64,000 nt of DNA, taken from NCBI GenBank assembly GCA_036245525.1, contig BTPG01000005.1, forward strand, positions 131,500,290 through 131,564,289. The letters are read 5' to 3'. The DNA comes from Semisulcospira habei. Lineage: Eukaryota; Mollusca; Gastropoda; Semisulcospiridae. Below, one piece after another: positions 26,664 to 38,160 of this stretch (positions are counted from its first letter, which is position 1; every line of letters begins with the position of its first letter). Both the position numbers and the translations under genes were made by a program. The notes beneath the pieces were generated by a model, which saw only the letters and a list, made by a program, of their open reading frames with translations, did no database searches and had not been told where the DNA came from.

Positions 26664-26900
26664 GAGTTAGGCTTCGCCAGTGGTTCTCGTCGCCTCTCGG
26701 CGGGTCCTGTCAGGGGAGGGTGTGGGGGGGGGTGAGGGGGGGGGGGAGGGGGGGGGGGCAATGTCGGAGATAAGAATCTCGGGCTAAATCCCTCGACTCT
26801 TACCTCCGACAGTGACACCCCCCCCCCCCCCCCCCGCCCCCCCCCCCCCCCTCCCCCGTCGACCGGACCCGAGAGGCGACAAGAACCAAAGCCTAACTCG
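26664..26900. mobile_element. Foldback element with poly-G and poly-C arms (family H)
   Basis: gagttaggcttcgccagtgg...tcgcctctcggcgggtcct at the left mirrors ggacccgagaggcgac...gcctaactc at the right. Inside are a ~45-bp G-rich tract and a ~45-bp C-rich tract, then tgtcggagataagaatctcg mirrored by ctcttacctccgaca. A half copy is at 31655-31735. Confidence 0.7.
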
Positions 26901-27788
26901 CAAGACAATTAATATTGTCTTATAAACAAGAGCATAGACTGACTTGTAGAAGTGTCAAATACGAACGCATGGAGGCAGTGTTCAAATGTACCACGCATAA
27001 AAAACGGGATACGCATGATGAAACATGCATGGCATACAGTATCATAGTTCAAGTGTACGCATATCATTAACCTCAGTTTGCATAAATCTCAAACATCCGT
27101 TTTGGTAGGTCCCTAATCTGTCTACGGCTAATCCGCAATCACACCCGTACTGTCTTACCTGTGGAACGTGGCGATTGTAACTGGTGTGATTTCCCATACA
27201 TGGACTGTGTACTGTCGGCTGCTGTACTACATTGATATTGTATGTGCAGAATGGCATGACGACAAATAGCAGATATGTTGACCTGTGCAGGGGCGGATCA
27301 GTTTCCACGAAGGAGGAAGGGGGTTCCATTTTTTTCTTTGGGACTTGATACAAAAGGCTTCCCCGACGCAATACCTTGCTTCCAGAGGCCGAAAAATCGA
27401 AAAAGCCAAAGGCGGGAAGGGGTTGGGGGGGGGGGGGGGGAAAGGGGGGTGTCCAAACACTCCAAAGGGACTTTGTTATAGAATTTTAAAGAATTTTTTG
27501 TTTTTGTTTTTGTCTTTGTTTTTTGGTTGTTGTTTTTTGGTTTTGTGTTGTTGTTGTTTTTGTTTTGTTTGGGGTTTTTTTTTTTGGGGGGGGGGAGTGG
27601 GGGAGTGGGGGAACCTCTGAAACGCCCCCTCCCCTTCCAGATCCGTCCCTACTACGTGTACGTGTATGGGGGAGGAGAGTCGGGCTAGAGATTGTGGGAA
27701 GAGGCGGCGCTAAACGTCCAGCCTTTTAGCTGATTGAACCCTGTGAAGTGCTTCCCTTTTCCTGATATGGCGGATTCTCACTCACCTA
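26901..27788. other. Intergenic; poly-G tracts at 27422-27447 and 27583-27605
   Basis: GT-rich and G-rich low-complexity sequence. No gene supported. Confidence 0.5.
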
Positions 27789-27829
27789 CAAAATCGCGAC
27801 AACAGCTACCGACAGCCAAAGCCGGGCTA
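27789..27829. mobile_element. Hairpin family D, half copy
   Basis: atcgcgacaacagctaccgacagccaaag...gggctaaa matches the right arm of 18716-18792; the left arm is missing. Confidence 0.5.
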
Positions 27830-27840
27830 AAGCGTTCACA

Positions 27841-27842
<2 letters not shown>

Positions 27843-27926
<84 letters not shown>

Positions 27927-27942
27927 CGTGTGTGTGTGTGTG
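27843..27942. repeat. (TG)n microsatellite
   Basis: Pure TG, ending in TGCG units. Confidence 0.95.
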
Positions 27943-28014
27943 GTGCGTGCGGGGAATGATTGGTTGGTTAGTTCGGGGTTTAACGTCCACGGCACCGAAG
28001 TGACAGAAAACGCA

Positions 28015-28460
28015 GTGTATGTAGACAGGACTACGACTGTGCACGTAGCGGAGATAAAGACTACGTCTCGTACGACCGACTAGGCTGCACATATTTGCTT
28101 GGATCAGACAAACTGAGAGTCAATATTGTTCACGGTTAGTATCCTCTAGCTGCAAATAGATTGGCGCACCTGTAGTTAGTTGCAGAGGTAAATAATGTGG
28201 CCGCAAACTGTCATAATAGTCCGATTCGTCAGGCCAGATTCTGCTGCCTAGGTGCGTCTACACTACACGAAATTCACGTGTCAATATTCTTGTGGGTTGT
28301 ACAAATGACAATAAGTGGTTAGGTTAGGGAATTTTAGTGTCCTTCGAACTGTAAAAGGCTATTTGGTGTTGGGACTACGCTGTGCAAAGACAATCTCCGT
28401 TGTCTAGAAATGGCTTACGGTGTGAAGGATTTGGGGACTACACTGTGCACATGACAGAAA
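28015..28460 (+). repeat. Left arm of a ~450-bp inverted repeat pair
   Basis: Pairs with 31169-31645 read backwards. Shared landmarks in order: gtatgtagacaggactacg, ccgactaggctgca, agctgcaaatagattggc, agggaattttagt, gggactacg.tgtgca, ggcctacggtgtgaag (gcttacggtgtgaagg here). The repeated gggactac(g/a)ctgtgca motif recurs inside each arm. No coding potential recognised. Confidence 0.7.
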
Positions 28461-28675
28461 CAGGAAACATAATTATCTTGTCTCAAGTACTTGCAGTGCA
28501 ACTAGTAGGTATGACATTTCCAAATGCCAAAACAAAAATTAACAATTGAAGTAAAGCAAATATGATATTTAGGCGAATAATGTGTATTATGAAAAAACAA
28601 TTTGCTAAACAACAAAGTCGGTGAAAACATAAAGATGTGACCAGCTTAAAAAAAAAATCTATTTATAAAAGGGAC

Positions 28676-29260
<585 letters not shown>

Positions 29261-29699
29261 TGTTTGCATGTTTTGGATCCACTATATACTCCCATCAGTC
29301 ATCCCTGGAAGAGGCTGTGTGGAAGGAACAGAGCCCTGGAAGAAGCTGTGCCTTTTGGATGAGTGACGTGAAACATCAATTTCGTCACTGTGTACAGGCA
29401 TCTGAGATTAGCGATGACATGACGTCAAGCTTACAGAGAATTCCTTTTGCTGCTCGTGCTATTTTTCTTCAGAATTCCTGTCGCTACTCCAGCCCATAGA
29501 CCGTACTAATGGCGGGAAGCGCGTTTGTCCGTCTTTGTTTATGTGTACCGGCGTGTGTGTTGATCAGAGAATGGTTTAGAGAGAAGGGAAATGGATCAGA
29601 AGAATAAGCTTAAAAATATGAACAACTGTGAATGTTCCTAAAAGTTAAACGCATGTGAGCTCCAAACAATAAGGTAGACTTTTGGATGAAATCCTCATC

Positions 29700-29830
29700 T
29701 TGTTCAATAGGAGATATTTCAACATCAGGATCAGGTCAAAGACAAAAGGTAGAGACCCGTGACAGAGAGGACAGCTCTCATATAGAAGGGACTTTGTGGG
29801 TTATGGTTCATCCTATCTTGTTTAATGGTG
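29700..29830. repeat. Dispersed repeat, inverted partner of 44790-44935
   Basis: Shares aaatatctcct/aggagatatttcaacatca, gacaaaaggtagagacccgt and actttgtgggttatggttca with the inverse of the second site. The surrounding 29.26-29.70 kb holds only an unassigned 79-codon frame at 29260-29499. Confidence 0.55.
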
Positions 29831-29904
29831 AACTGATGTAAGACGATTCAAAGCCTCAACTATGGTGGGAATATATTGTATTTACATCTGAATGAAAAGG
29901 TAAG

Positions 29905-30000
29905 ATTTGTCCGTAACACGACTGACAGTTTTGTAACACAACTGACAGTCTAATAACACGACTCACAGTCAACTTGTCAGTCGTGTTGCGATTTACATCT
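29905..30000. repeat. Short tandem/inverted motif aacacgactgacagt
   Basis: Three direct copies (29915-29970), with substitutions, and one inverted copy (tgtcagtcgtgttg at 29978) which can fold back on the first. Confidence 0.6.
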
Positions 30001-30177
30001 GGTTCAATACATCCGAATAGAGATACAGAATATTTTATTGTTTCACATCTTGCACGCTGTTCAGCTTAATATACATCTTCTTTAGTTAAAGCTTGCAACG
30101 TGACCATTACAAAACACAAAATGAGCATACCCACAGCTCTTCATGTCTTTGGTAACACGAATAACATCAGCTGTTAG

Positions 30178-31168
30178 TTGTATTACCATAGTTACTTACG
30201 GCTAAAAAAAACAAGCAAGGTTTGTAAATCCAACCCATTTCTTCTTCGTCTTCTTTTTGTGGGAATATTCTGTCCTGATAGAATTGATTCACTATGCACT
30301 TCTTGGCTCATGTGCCATAGCAAAAGTAAGTCTATAAAGTGGGCCAGTGGTCGTCTGTCTGTCGTAAACTTTAACGACGGTATTTTCCATTCAAGACACA
30401 GACTTCAAACTTGGCCCAGGTCAGACCTTTCTAAACGTACCAATTTTAGTGACCTCTCTCAAAGGTCAGGGTCATAGGGAATCAGGAAATATATCAAAAC
30501 TAGCAATATTTTGACAAAAGACCTTTTCTTTTCTCAAATACTATTCACAACCTGAAGCCCAAACTTAGTACAAAGACACCTGATGGTAAGACCTTCCTAT
30601 GCAAACTAATTTGGATGACCCATCGGAAAGGTCAAAGTAAAAGAGATCACGAAATAGGTATGTCAATAGGTATGTAGATTCACATTAAAATGTTTCCAAC
30701 AAATTTTGAATAAAGTGTTTTTCAGACTGACTTTCTGTCATCTGAAATTTCGTGCAAATTTGAAAAACAGTCATATAGTTCAAGGGGGACCTAAATAGGA
30801 GTTAGTTACTGTAGGGGTTCGTCAATGAACATCCATAAGACTTAGTAACATAAGCCATTGCATGCAGCTGACATGACTTGGGTGTAACGTGTGTTGTGTT
30901 CGTTGTTCTCACAATTGTTTGTGTTGATCAGTTTTACATAAAATAGTCAACATTCCATCCGGGGTATTTTAGCAAAGTCAAACGCATTCTGGCATAGCAA
31001 ACACTTTTTCCTTTGCCTCTATCATACTACTTTTTCCGGCATATATATTTATTTGACCTTTTAATGGAATTTCAACTAGTTTATTGACAGTATTTTACAG
31101 TACATTAAAATCAGACAGCTACATAATGAGTAAGTGTAACAATTCAAAGTAGGCTGGGGGGCAGCGAT
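30178..31168. other. Dispersed repeat with AGGTCA motifs, otherwise nothing seen
   Basis: aggtcagacc, aaaggtcagggtcat and aaaggtcaaagta occur between 30418 and 30650, like those at 22.9-26.1 kb. No supported gene. Confidence 0.4.
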
Positions 31169-31645
31169 TTTTGCACATGGTAGTCCCACAATCTTCACAC
31201 CGTAGGCCATCTCGGCGCAACCGCGAACATTCCTGCACATCGTAGTCCCAAGATCAGGCACCCTTTTCAGCTCGAAAGAGACTAAAATTCCCTATTTTAA
31301 ACACAGAATACCACTTGTACAACCCGCAAGAATGTTGACAAGTGCATTTTTGTGTAGTGTGGACGCTGTTTTGCAGCAGAATCTGTCCCAATGAATCGGA
31401 CACGTTATCGATCAAATTTTGCACACTAAAAGGTCACCGATTTCTTTAAATTATGACAATTCCCCGCCAGCTTTCGAAATTCTGCAAAGAGCTGCAGGTA
31501 TGCCAATCTATTTGCAGCTAGCATATGTTGAAATGAACAACATCGAGTTATATTTTGTCAGATACAAGCATAAATTGCAGCCTAGTGGGTCTTTGGGTAC
31601 GTAGTCCCGCCTCTACACCGTAGTCCTGTCTACATACCCTGAGAC
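31169..31645 (-). repeat. Right arm of the ~450-bp inverted repeat pair
   Basis: Reverse-complement partner of 28015-28460, with small indels. The ~2.7 kb between the arms holds composite copy G and unassigned sequence. It is either the terminal repeats of one element or two opposite copies. Confidence 0.7.
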
Positions 31646-31654
31646 GGCCCTGAC

Positions 31655-31735
31655 GGGCTGAGTCGCAGAACCGTTTTTCGGTTACGGTCAGGGGAGGGGG
31701 GGGGGGGGGTGATCACTGTCAGAGGTAAGAGTCGA
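31655..31735. repeat. Half copy of poly-G foldback (family H)
   Basis: cggtcaggggagggggg..., tgtcagaggtaagagtcgag match the arms of 26664-26900. Confidence 0.5.
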
Positions 31736-32273
31736 GGACACGCACTATTCATGCTCCTGTTCCCTGTAGCAAAAACCCAATGCGCAAAGGGCCACTGTGC
31801 GCGGGCCTCTGCGGCCGTCGTGGGCTCGTAGGCCTTTGGCGTACTGGGGTGTTTCTCAGAAACAACGCAGATGCGGTGTGCATGCCGCCTTCACAGCAGT
31901 GACCCGAGCGCGGTCAGGTTTTAGTTATCTCACATCATTGGTACTCACCGTACGTCTAGTCAGCAACACATCTATTTTAAAACAATACCCAGGTCCTGTT
32001 TCTATCCGGCAGGGCAAGTGTGTATCTCTTGAAAAGCGTGATTGATTGAGACTCGTACAGATAACACTGCTCGTTGAACGCTGTGCAGCCGGCATCCGTC
32101 ACAAAAAAAATCAATGGTTCGCCGCCTGCTCGGCTTCCGAACCTGGGTCACAGCCGCTGCAACCTGCACTGCGTTTTACGATTTTCGTCAGCTGTATGTA
32201 AGTATAAAAATCGAGTTGACATAGCAGCGGGCCGCTCAGTATCATGCAAACCATTCATGCTCTGTTAATTTCG

Positions 32274-32492
32274 TTAACTCACACCATTCAGCCCGACGCA
32301 CGTATTCCCCAAATTTTGGAGGCGTCATCTAACGACTATGCACCTGTTGCAGGAGATAAATCGACCATGATAGTTTAATGGTAGTGCCAGATTAGCTTGG
32401 CGCCGAGAGGCGCCGAGCTAATCTGGCACTACTCTTGAATTATCATGGTCGACCCATTTCCTGCTGTAATGCGTCGGGCCTGAATAGGTTAA
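32274..32492. mobile_element. Hairpin element, family A (copy 4), TTAA-flanked
   Basis: TTAA at both ends, cattcagcccgacgcacgta at the left, stem around ggcgccgagaggcgcc. A few arm mismatches (tagtttaatggt versus ctcttgaatta). Confidence 0.85.
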
Positions 32493-32572
32493 CTTTGCTG
32501 GTGTGTGCTAAGTAACATGAAAATCACATGCACAAAACTTGACCCCTTGTACATTCGGGCACCGGTTTTGTT

Positions 32573-32645
32573 TTAACCCTCGTGTGCATGCACTAGCTAC
32601 CGGTACTGTAAACAGTACCGGTGGCTGCATGTACAAGAGGGTTAA
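32573..32645. mobile_element. Hairpin element, family E (copy 1), TTAA-flanked
   Basis: TTAACCCTCGTGTGCATGCA on the left mirrors tgcatgtacaagagggttaa on the right; centre accggtactgtaaacagtac. 73 bp long. Second copy at 36839-36908; a degraded one near 38630-38698. Confidence 0.8.
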
Positions 32646-32732
32646 ACATTAAATATTAAAGCAGCCTGCATGTTTCAGTAGTACACCTCTGTTAACTCTG
32701 TTGCTGCCAGCGGACGCCGTCTGTGGCTTTGG

Positions 32733-32900
32733 AATAATAATAATAATAATAATACAGATCATTTATATCGCGCTGACTCCATCAGGAGCAGTGGGCAGTA
32801 AGCGCCTTACAAAAAAATGTGTATGTGCAGAATCTCACTACCTTCAAACAAATTTAATCTAAGCGCACACATGCAACTGAAACACACATAAAAAAACACC
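32733..32900 (-). mobile_element. L2-like SINE/LINE 3' tail, (ATT)n
   Basis: On the minus strand, gtaaggcgcttactgcccac...cgcgatataaatgatctgta is followed by (TTA)n, the common 3' end of molluscan L2-type elements and their SINEs. The body is not identified. Confidence 0.55.
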
Positions 32901-32934
32901 CCCAAGCTAAACGCATTTTGATGATGCGCCACCA

Positions 32935-33475
32935 CGATTGTGCCTCACGGTCAACAAAGGGAAGACCTAAGATCAAGGCCACCACGACGTTGGTGCTAAA
33001 CTATCAGCAAAAGGATGACCTAAGATCAAAGCCACCATGATGGTGCTACAAAGTCAACAGACGGAAGACCTAAGATCACTACCGCGATGGCGCTACAGGT
33101 CAACAAAAGGAAGATCTGTGATCGTCAAAGCCACCATGATGGTGCTAAATAGTCAATAATGTAAGGGTGTAAAGATCAAAGCCACCATGATGGTGCTACA
33201 TTGTCAATAAGCTAAGGAAGTAAAGATCAAAGCCACGAACATGGTGCTACACGGTCAACAAATGGAAGACATGTAATCGTCCAAGCCTCCATGATGGTGC
33301 TACATGGTCAGTAATCTAAAGATGTAAAGATTAAAGCCACCATGATGGTGCTACATGGTCAGTAATCGAGAGATGTAAAGATCAAAGCCACCAAGATGGT
33401 GCTACGCGGTCAACAAAAGGAAGACCGAGGTAATCAATGCCACCCTGATGGTATTAAGTGAGGCATCATAAGCCA
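32935..33475 (+). repeat. Minisatellite, ~51-bp unit x about 10
   Basis: Each unit reads approximately agatcaaagccaccatgatg, gtgctac, (a/t)ggtcaacaaa(a), ggaagac. Units diverge 5-25% by eye and fall into two end types (…caacaaaaggaagacct and …cagtaatctaaagatgta) that alternate in blocks. Confidence 0.85.
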
Positions 33476-33519
33476 CAGAAATATGAGTTCAGATACAGAC
33501 GGCCAGACCATTATCACAC

Positions 33520-33690
33520 GTTGTAAATCCAACGTCAGAGATCCTCAACCGTCTCAGGAACATAGATACACCAGTGGTTTCAGCAAGAGATATACACCTT
33601 TATGAGTTCTCGTTGTTGCGGGACGCATGAGAATCTATGCCTCTTGCAATTACATGGGGTTCACTTTCTCGGCAGTGAACACGGCACGCT
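33520..33690. mobile_element. Hairpin element, family B (diverged)
   Basis: gtaaatccaacgtcagagat, gtttcagcaagagatataca, gagaatctatgcctcttgca, cactttctcggcagtgaaca follow the family B order. Confidence 0.6.
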
Positions 33691-34289
33691 AAACCCAAAG
33701 TGCCGCGCCAATGTCAAGGTTTCTATATATTTGTTTGTTTCCAATTATAATAGTATAGTTCAAGGCCACGGACAACAGGCCATAATATGCAGCACATTCC
33801 AGGGTATTTGTACCAACTGGTCTGTTGTCAGTGGTCTTTAACTATACTTTATTATCATTTGCATTTGATTATGTTTGTACTGCGCATGTGGTTTAAAATT
33901 TGAAGTAACACTTGCAATAATTATTGTTATCAGTTTTGTTGTTAGTATATACCCACTGCAGCGGCGTAGGTAAAATTTCCGAGGAGAATTAGTCACATGC
34001 ATGGGATGATCGTTAAAAACTGGTCAAGTCTAAACACCGATAGTTGTAAATATATTTACTGGCACCCTTGTAAAGAAATGAACAACTACGTAACGATCAT
34101 CAAATGTACGTGGACGATTTCATTGTACTGTTGTGCAATTTGTTTATACAGTGGCGTAGGAACCGGCCAATTTAAGCCAATTTTATATAATTCATGCAGT
34201 CATAGGACTGTTATGTAATTCATGCAGTCATGAAGTGTAGTCAGTATAGTCCTTCACTGACTGTGTTAGTACATTTTGTTCCTGAAAAC

Positions 34290-34476
34290 ACCAGCGAACA
34301 CAACCCATCAAAGATACATGGATAGACACAATTTAACTGGTGTCAGCAAAAGGCACAGATCCTCATGTGCCCCCTCAACTGCGAATGAAACTGGTGTCAA
34401 CAAGAGGCACCAGCAACTTGGAGTGCTCATGAGGATCTGTCTTTTGCAGTTGTATCAGGGAATAAAGAGGGGTTAA
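34290..34476. mobile_element. Hairpin element, family B (rearranged copy)
   Basis: Left arm ggtgtcagcaaaaggcacag appears twice (again as ggtgtcaacaagaggcac), right arm ctcatgaggatctgtctttt, end gaggggttaa at 34467-34476. An internal duplication distinguishes it. Confidence 0.55.
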
Positions 34477-34692
34477 CCCCGTGTGCTTGGAGCCGGGGGA
34501 TTCCCGAAAGGGGGGGGGGGGGGGAGGCGGGGTTACCTATTAAGGGGGAGGGTGTTTACCTATCAGGAAAAGAGCCTCAATTTGCTAATGTCTTTGTGGT
34601 TTCTACTTCTGTTTTCATCTATGCTTCTGTTTACAGTCAGCAAAGCAGTCTGCGGCAGACATGTCAGCCGAGAAAAAGTCATCAGCCAATGG

Positions 34693-34698
<6 letters not shown>

Positions 34699-34780
<82 letters not shown>
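34699..34780. repeat. (CT)n microsatellite
   Basis: Pure CT. Poly-G tracts lie at 34510-34523 and 34982-35000. Confidence 0.95.
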
Positions 34781-34785
<5 letters not shown>

Positions 34786-35039
34786 CTTCCCCTCGCTAGC
34801 CTGTTTTAAAAAGGGTCTCTGCAAATATTTTGTGGATCACTCTTAGGGATTCCTTAACCACTTGTATTATATGTCTCTTTTTATGCTGGGTCCAAATTAT
34901 TCCCAATTAAGTCTGTTATCCTTTTCATTTATCATTTGGACTACTTAGCTTTGTCTATGTGTGAAGAGGGGAGGAGGCGGGGGCGGGGGGGGGGGGGGGT
35001 GTCTGTGAGTCTATGAGTATGTCTGTGTTTGTGAACAGT

Positions 35040-35318
<279 letters not shown>

Positions 35319-35601
35319 ATACAGTCCTTCAGAGGGCAACTTCAAAATTGGAGTATTTCAGTCCTGTGGTAGAATGTGTTTAGAAGTGTACTCTTGTACC
35401 CTTTAGCAATGCTCTTTCATATTTTCATGATTTACCATTTCTGCGAATCAGCGTTCAAACTCCAGAAATAACGCTCACTAAAACCTGACCTTTACAGAGC
35501 CAGCTTCATTTACTCAGGATCGTTTTTCATAGTCCATAAAATAAATTGCATCAATTTGAAGCAAAAATATATAAATGTGTAAAAACCTTGCAATTATAAC
35601 C

Positions 35602-35815
35602 TTATAGCCCATTTAGCCCCAACACCCTACAGCAGATGTACTGACCATGATAATTCAAGGGAAGTGCCAGATTAGCTTGGCACCTGAGGTTCGCAAAGCT
35701 AATCAGGCACTACCCTTGAATTATCATGGTTAATCCGTCTTGTTGCATTTGGTACATAGTCATTAGGTAACACCTCCCATTTGGGGAAATGCGGCCGTGG
35801 GGTTAAATGGGTCAA
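35602..35815. mobile_element. Hairpin element, family A (copy 5, diverged)
   Basis: Ends ttatagcccatttagcccc and ...ggggttaaatgggtcaa; the stem around ggcacctgaggttcgcaaag has lost pairing at the centre. Confidence 0.75.
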
Positions 35816-35871
35816 ACTACCTATAGAAATGAATATTTGACATTTACTTATTTTGCACTTGGCATTTTTGT

Positions 35872-36083
35872 TTAACTCATTCAGCCCGGCGCACGTATTT
35901 CCCAAATTTTTGAGGCGTCATCTAACGACTATGCACCTGTTGCAGGAGGTGGATCGACCATGATAATTCAAGGGTAGTGCCAGATTAGCTTGGCGCCTGT
36001 CGGCGCCAAGCTAATCTGGCACTAGCCTTGAATTATCATGGTCGATCCATCTTCTGCTGTAGTGCGTCAGGGCTGAATGAGTT
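35872..36083. mobile_element. Hairpin element, family A (copy 6)
   Basis: TTAA at the left, ...ggctgaatgagttt at the right, near-perfect ~50-bp stem around ggcgcctgtcggcgcc. Only 56 bp from copy 5 and inverted to it. Confidence 0.85.
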
Positions 36084-36252
36084 TGTGTTATTTCTTATTG
36101 TTCGATTGGTTGTATTATTGTTTAGCAACTGCCCGTTAGTTGCACAACACTGATATCACAGCACATAGTGATCATGCACTAGAGACATCTATGTTATGTG
36201 AGTCATGGTGTGGATACTCATAAAACTCTCGAATATCCAAAGACCATTACCA

Positions 36253-36430
36253 CTAGTCACATTTAAAAAAAAGCTCCAAAGTTTTTAGACTTGAAAGATA
36301 AATAAAATAAGTCTTATAAATCACAGCTTTCAGAAATTGTGCACAGGTCCCAAGTTTTGACAAGAATTGTTTGAAAATCATAGTAAAAAACCATTTTTTT
36401 TTTTTTTTTTTTTTTTGGGTGGGGGAGGAG
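36253..36430. other. Intergenic with poly-T tract at 36394-36417
   Basis: A run of about 24 T followed by G-rich sequence; no feature otherwise. Confidence 0.5.
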
Positions 36431-36608
36431 GTGGTCATTCTCACTTTCTGTCTCAAAGACAAGTATGAAAATTGGTCTTGTAATTAAATCCATTTACCGT
36501 TTCAAAAGAAAAACGCATTGGTTATTCTTCCTCTTTGTTTCATTTGCTTGTGGATTCTTGGTATTCGTGTTTTGATTGTGCTGTTATTATTATTTTCATT
36601 ATCCACAG

Positions 36609-38128
36609 TAACCATAGACATCGAACATCTCCGCCTCCTCGTGATCGGTAAGACCGGAAATGGAAAGAGTACGCTGGGTAACAAGCTGCTGGGCGTAGAT
36701 AATTTCCCAACGGGCCGAAGTATGTCCTCCACAACACGGAAGGCGCAGGGCAGTCAGACTTGGTGGAACGGGACCCAGGTTATGGTAAGGATCATGCATA
36801 GCTCCGGAAAGGTCACCCGATTTTCTCACTATCAATGGTTAACCCCCTTGTGTGTGCAGCCATCGGTACTGTGAACTGTGCCGGTGGCTGCATACACAAG
36901 ATGTTTAACTCATTTGAGACGTGCCGCCTCCGGATACGCGGTTTACGCGTCTCGAATGATTTAAGGGATCTGTTCTACTCGTGCAAGCACCGATCGACTA
37001 TTTCAATACCATGGTTTAGAAATTATGTGTTTAATGCCACAGACAATTTCTTACTGCAACATAGCACCGCCTGAAGTAGACAAACGGGTATAGGCCTAAA
37101 TGACCACCTTTAACTCAATCGAGACGTGCCGAATCCGGATATGCGGCATACAGCCGCGTATCCGGATGCAGTACGTCTCGAATGTGCAAACTGGGTGGAA
37201 TTATATTTGGCACTGAATTCGTCTTGGTTTCAAATATATTAGTTCTGTGTGCTGGCAGTGCAAGGGCCAAGAACATGCGTTTCTGTGTCTTGTTATCGCT
37301 CATTCAGATCTTACAGTCTTCACCTCAAATCTGACTTATTTTGATTGCGCACCAAACACAGTTTACAACAGGTTATGTGGGTATTCATACAGAAAGAATC
37401 AGCTAACCACATAGGAGCAAAATATGGCTCTTTTGCTGACTATGAATTTTTATTTTATTTTACTATTATGTTTGTTGTGTTTGATTGCGTATTTTGTTTG
37501 CGGGCATTTGGGTTGCAGGTTGTGGACACGCCAGATCCAATCAACTGGGATGGGGCTGGAAAGCCTCAGCTGAACGAAGAAACACAGTGCTGGAAATCTC
37601 TTACCTCCCCAAACCCCTCAGCCATCCTCCTGGCCATCAGGTGTGACGTCAGATACACGGCTGAAGAGTACGACGTCTACCGTCAGATCAAGGCGGCATG
37701 GAAAGATAACTCTTTCACCCGTCATCTGGTCGTGGCCTTTACCTTTGGAGACCGTCAGGATAATGACATCAAAGAGGAGCTGAAGAGTGTTTGCCCTGAG
37801 CTGAAGAGCGTGCTGAGCGACGCCAGTCAACGATACATTGTCTTCAATAGTCAGGTAGTGTTTTCCTTAGCTCATTCAAGGCGCCCCGCATTAATAGCTG
37901 CGAAAGTGTCGTACAGCGTTGCCGGAGGCAAAACTGTACGCCACTTTTGCAGCTATTGATGCGGGCGCCTTGAATGAGTTAATCATATGTTCTGGTCGAC
38001 AAAATGATATGGACTTTACTGCTCAAAGGGAGAGCATGCGTCTTTATCCTTCTCTATTTGTATGATGGTAAGTGATTTTGAACTTAATAAATCAAAGCGA
38101 TGAGGGCCAGACTCGCAAAACATCACCC

Positions 38129-38160
<32 letters not shown>

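Noticed and set aside
29915..29990. Possible regulatory operator-like cluster
   Set aside because: Three direct and one inverted copy of a 15-bp motif fit a small repeat relic; no adjacent gene to regulate.
32935..33475. Possible repeat-protein exon
   Set aside because: A 51-bp unit would keep frame, but unit lengths vary (46-56 bp) and stops occur in all frames.
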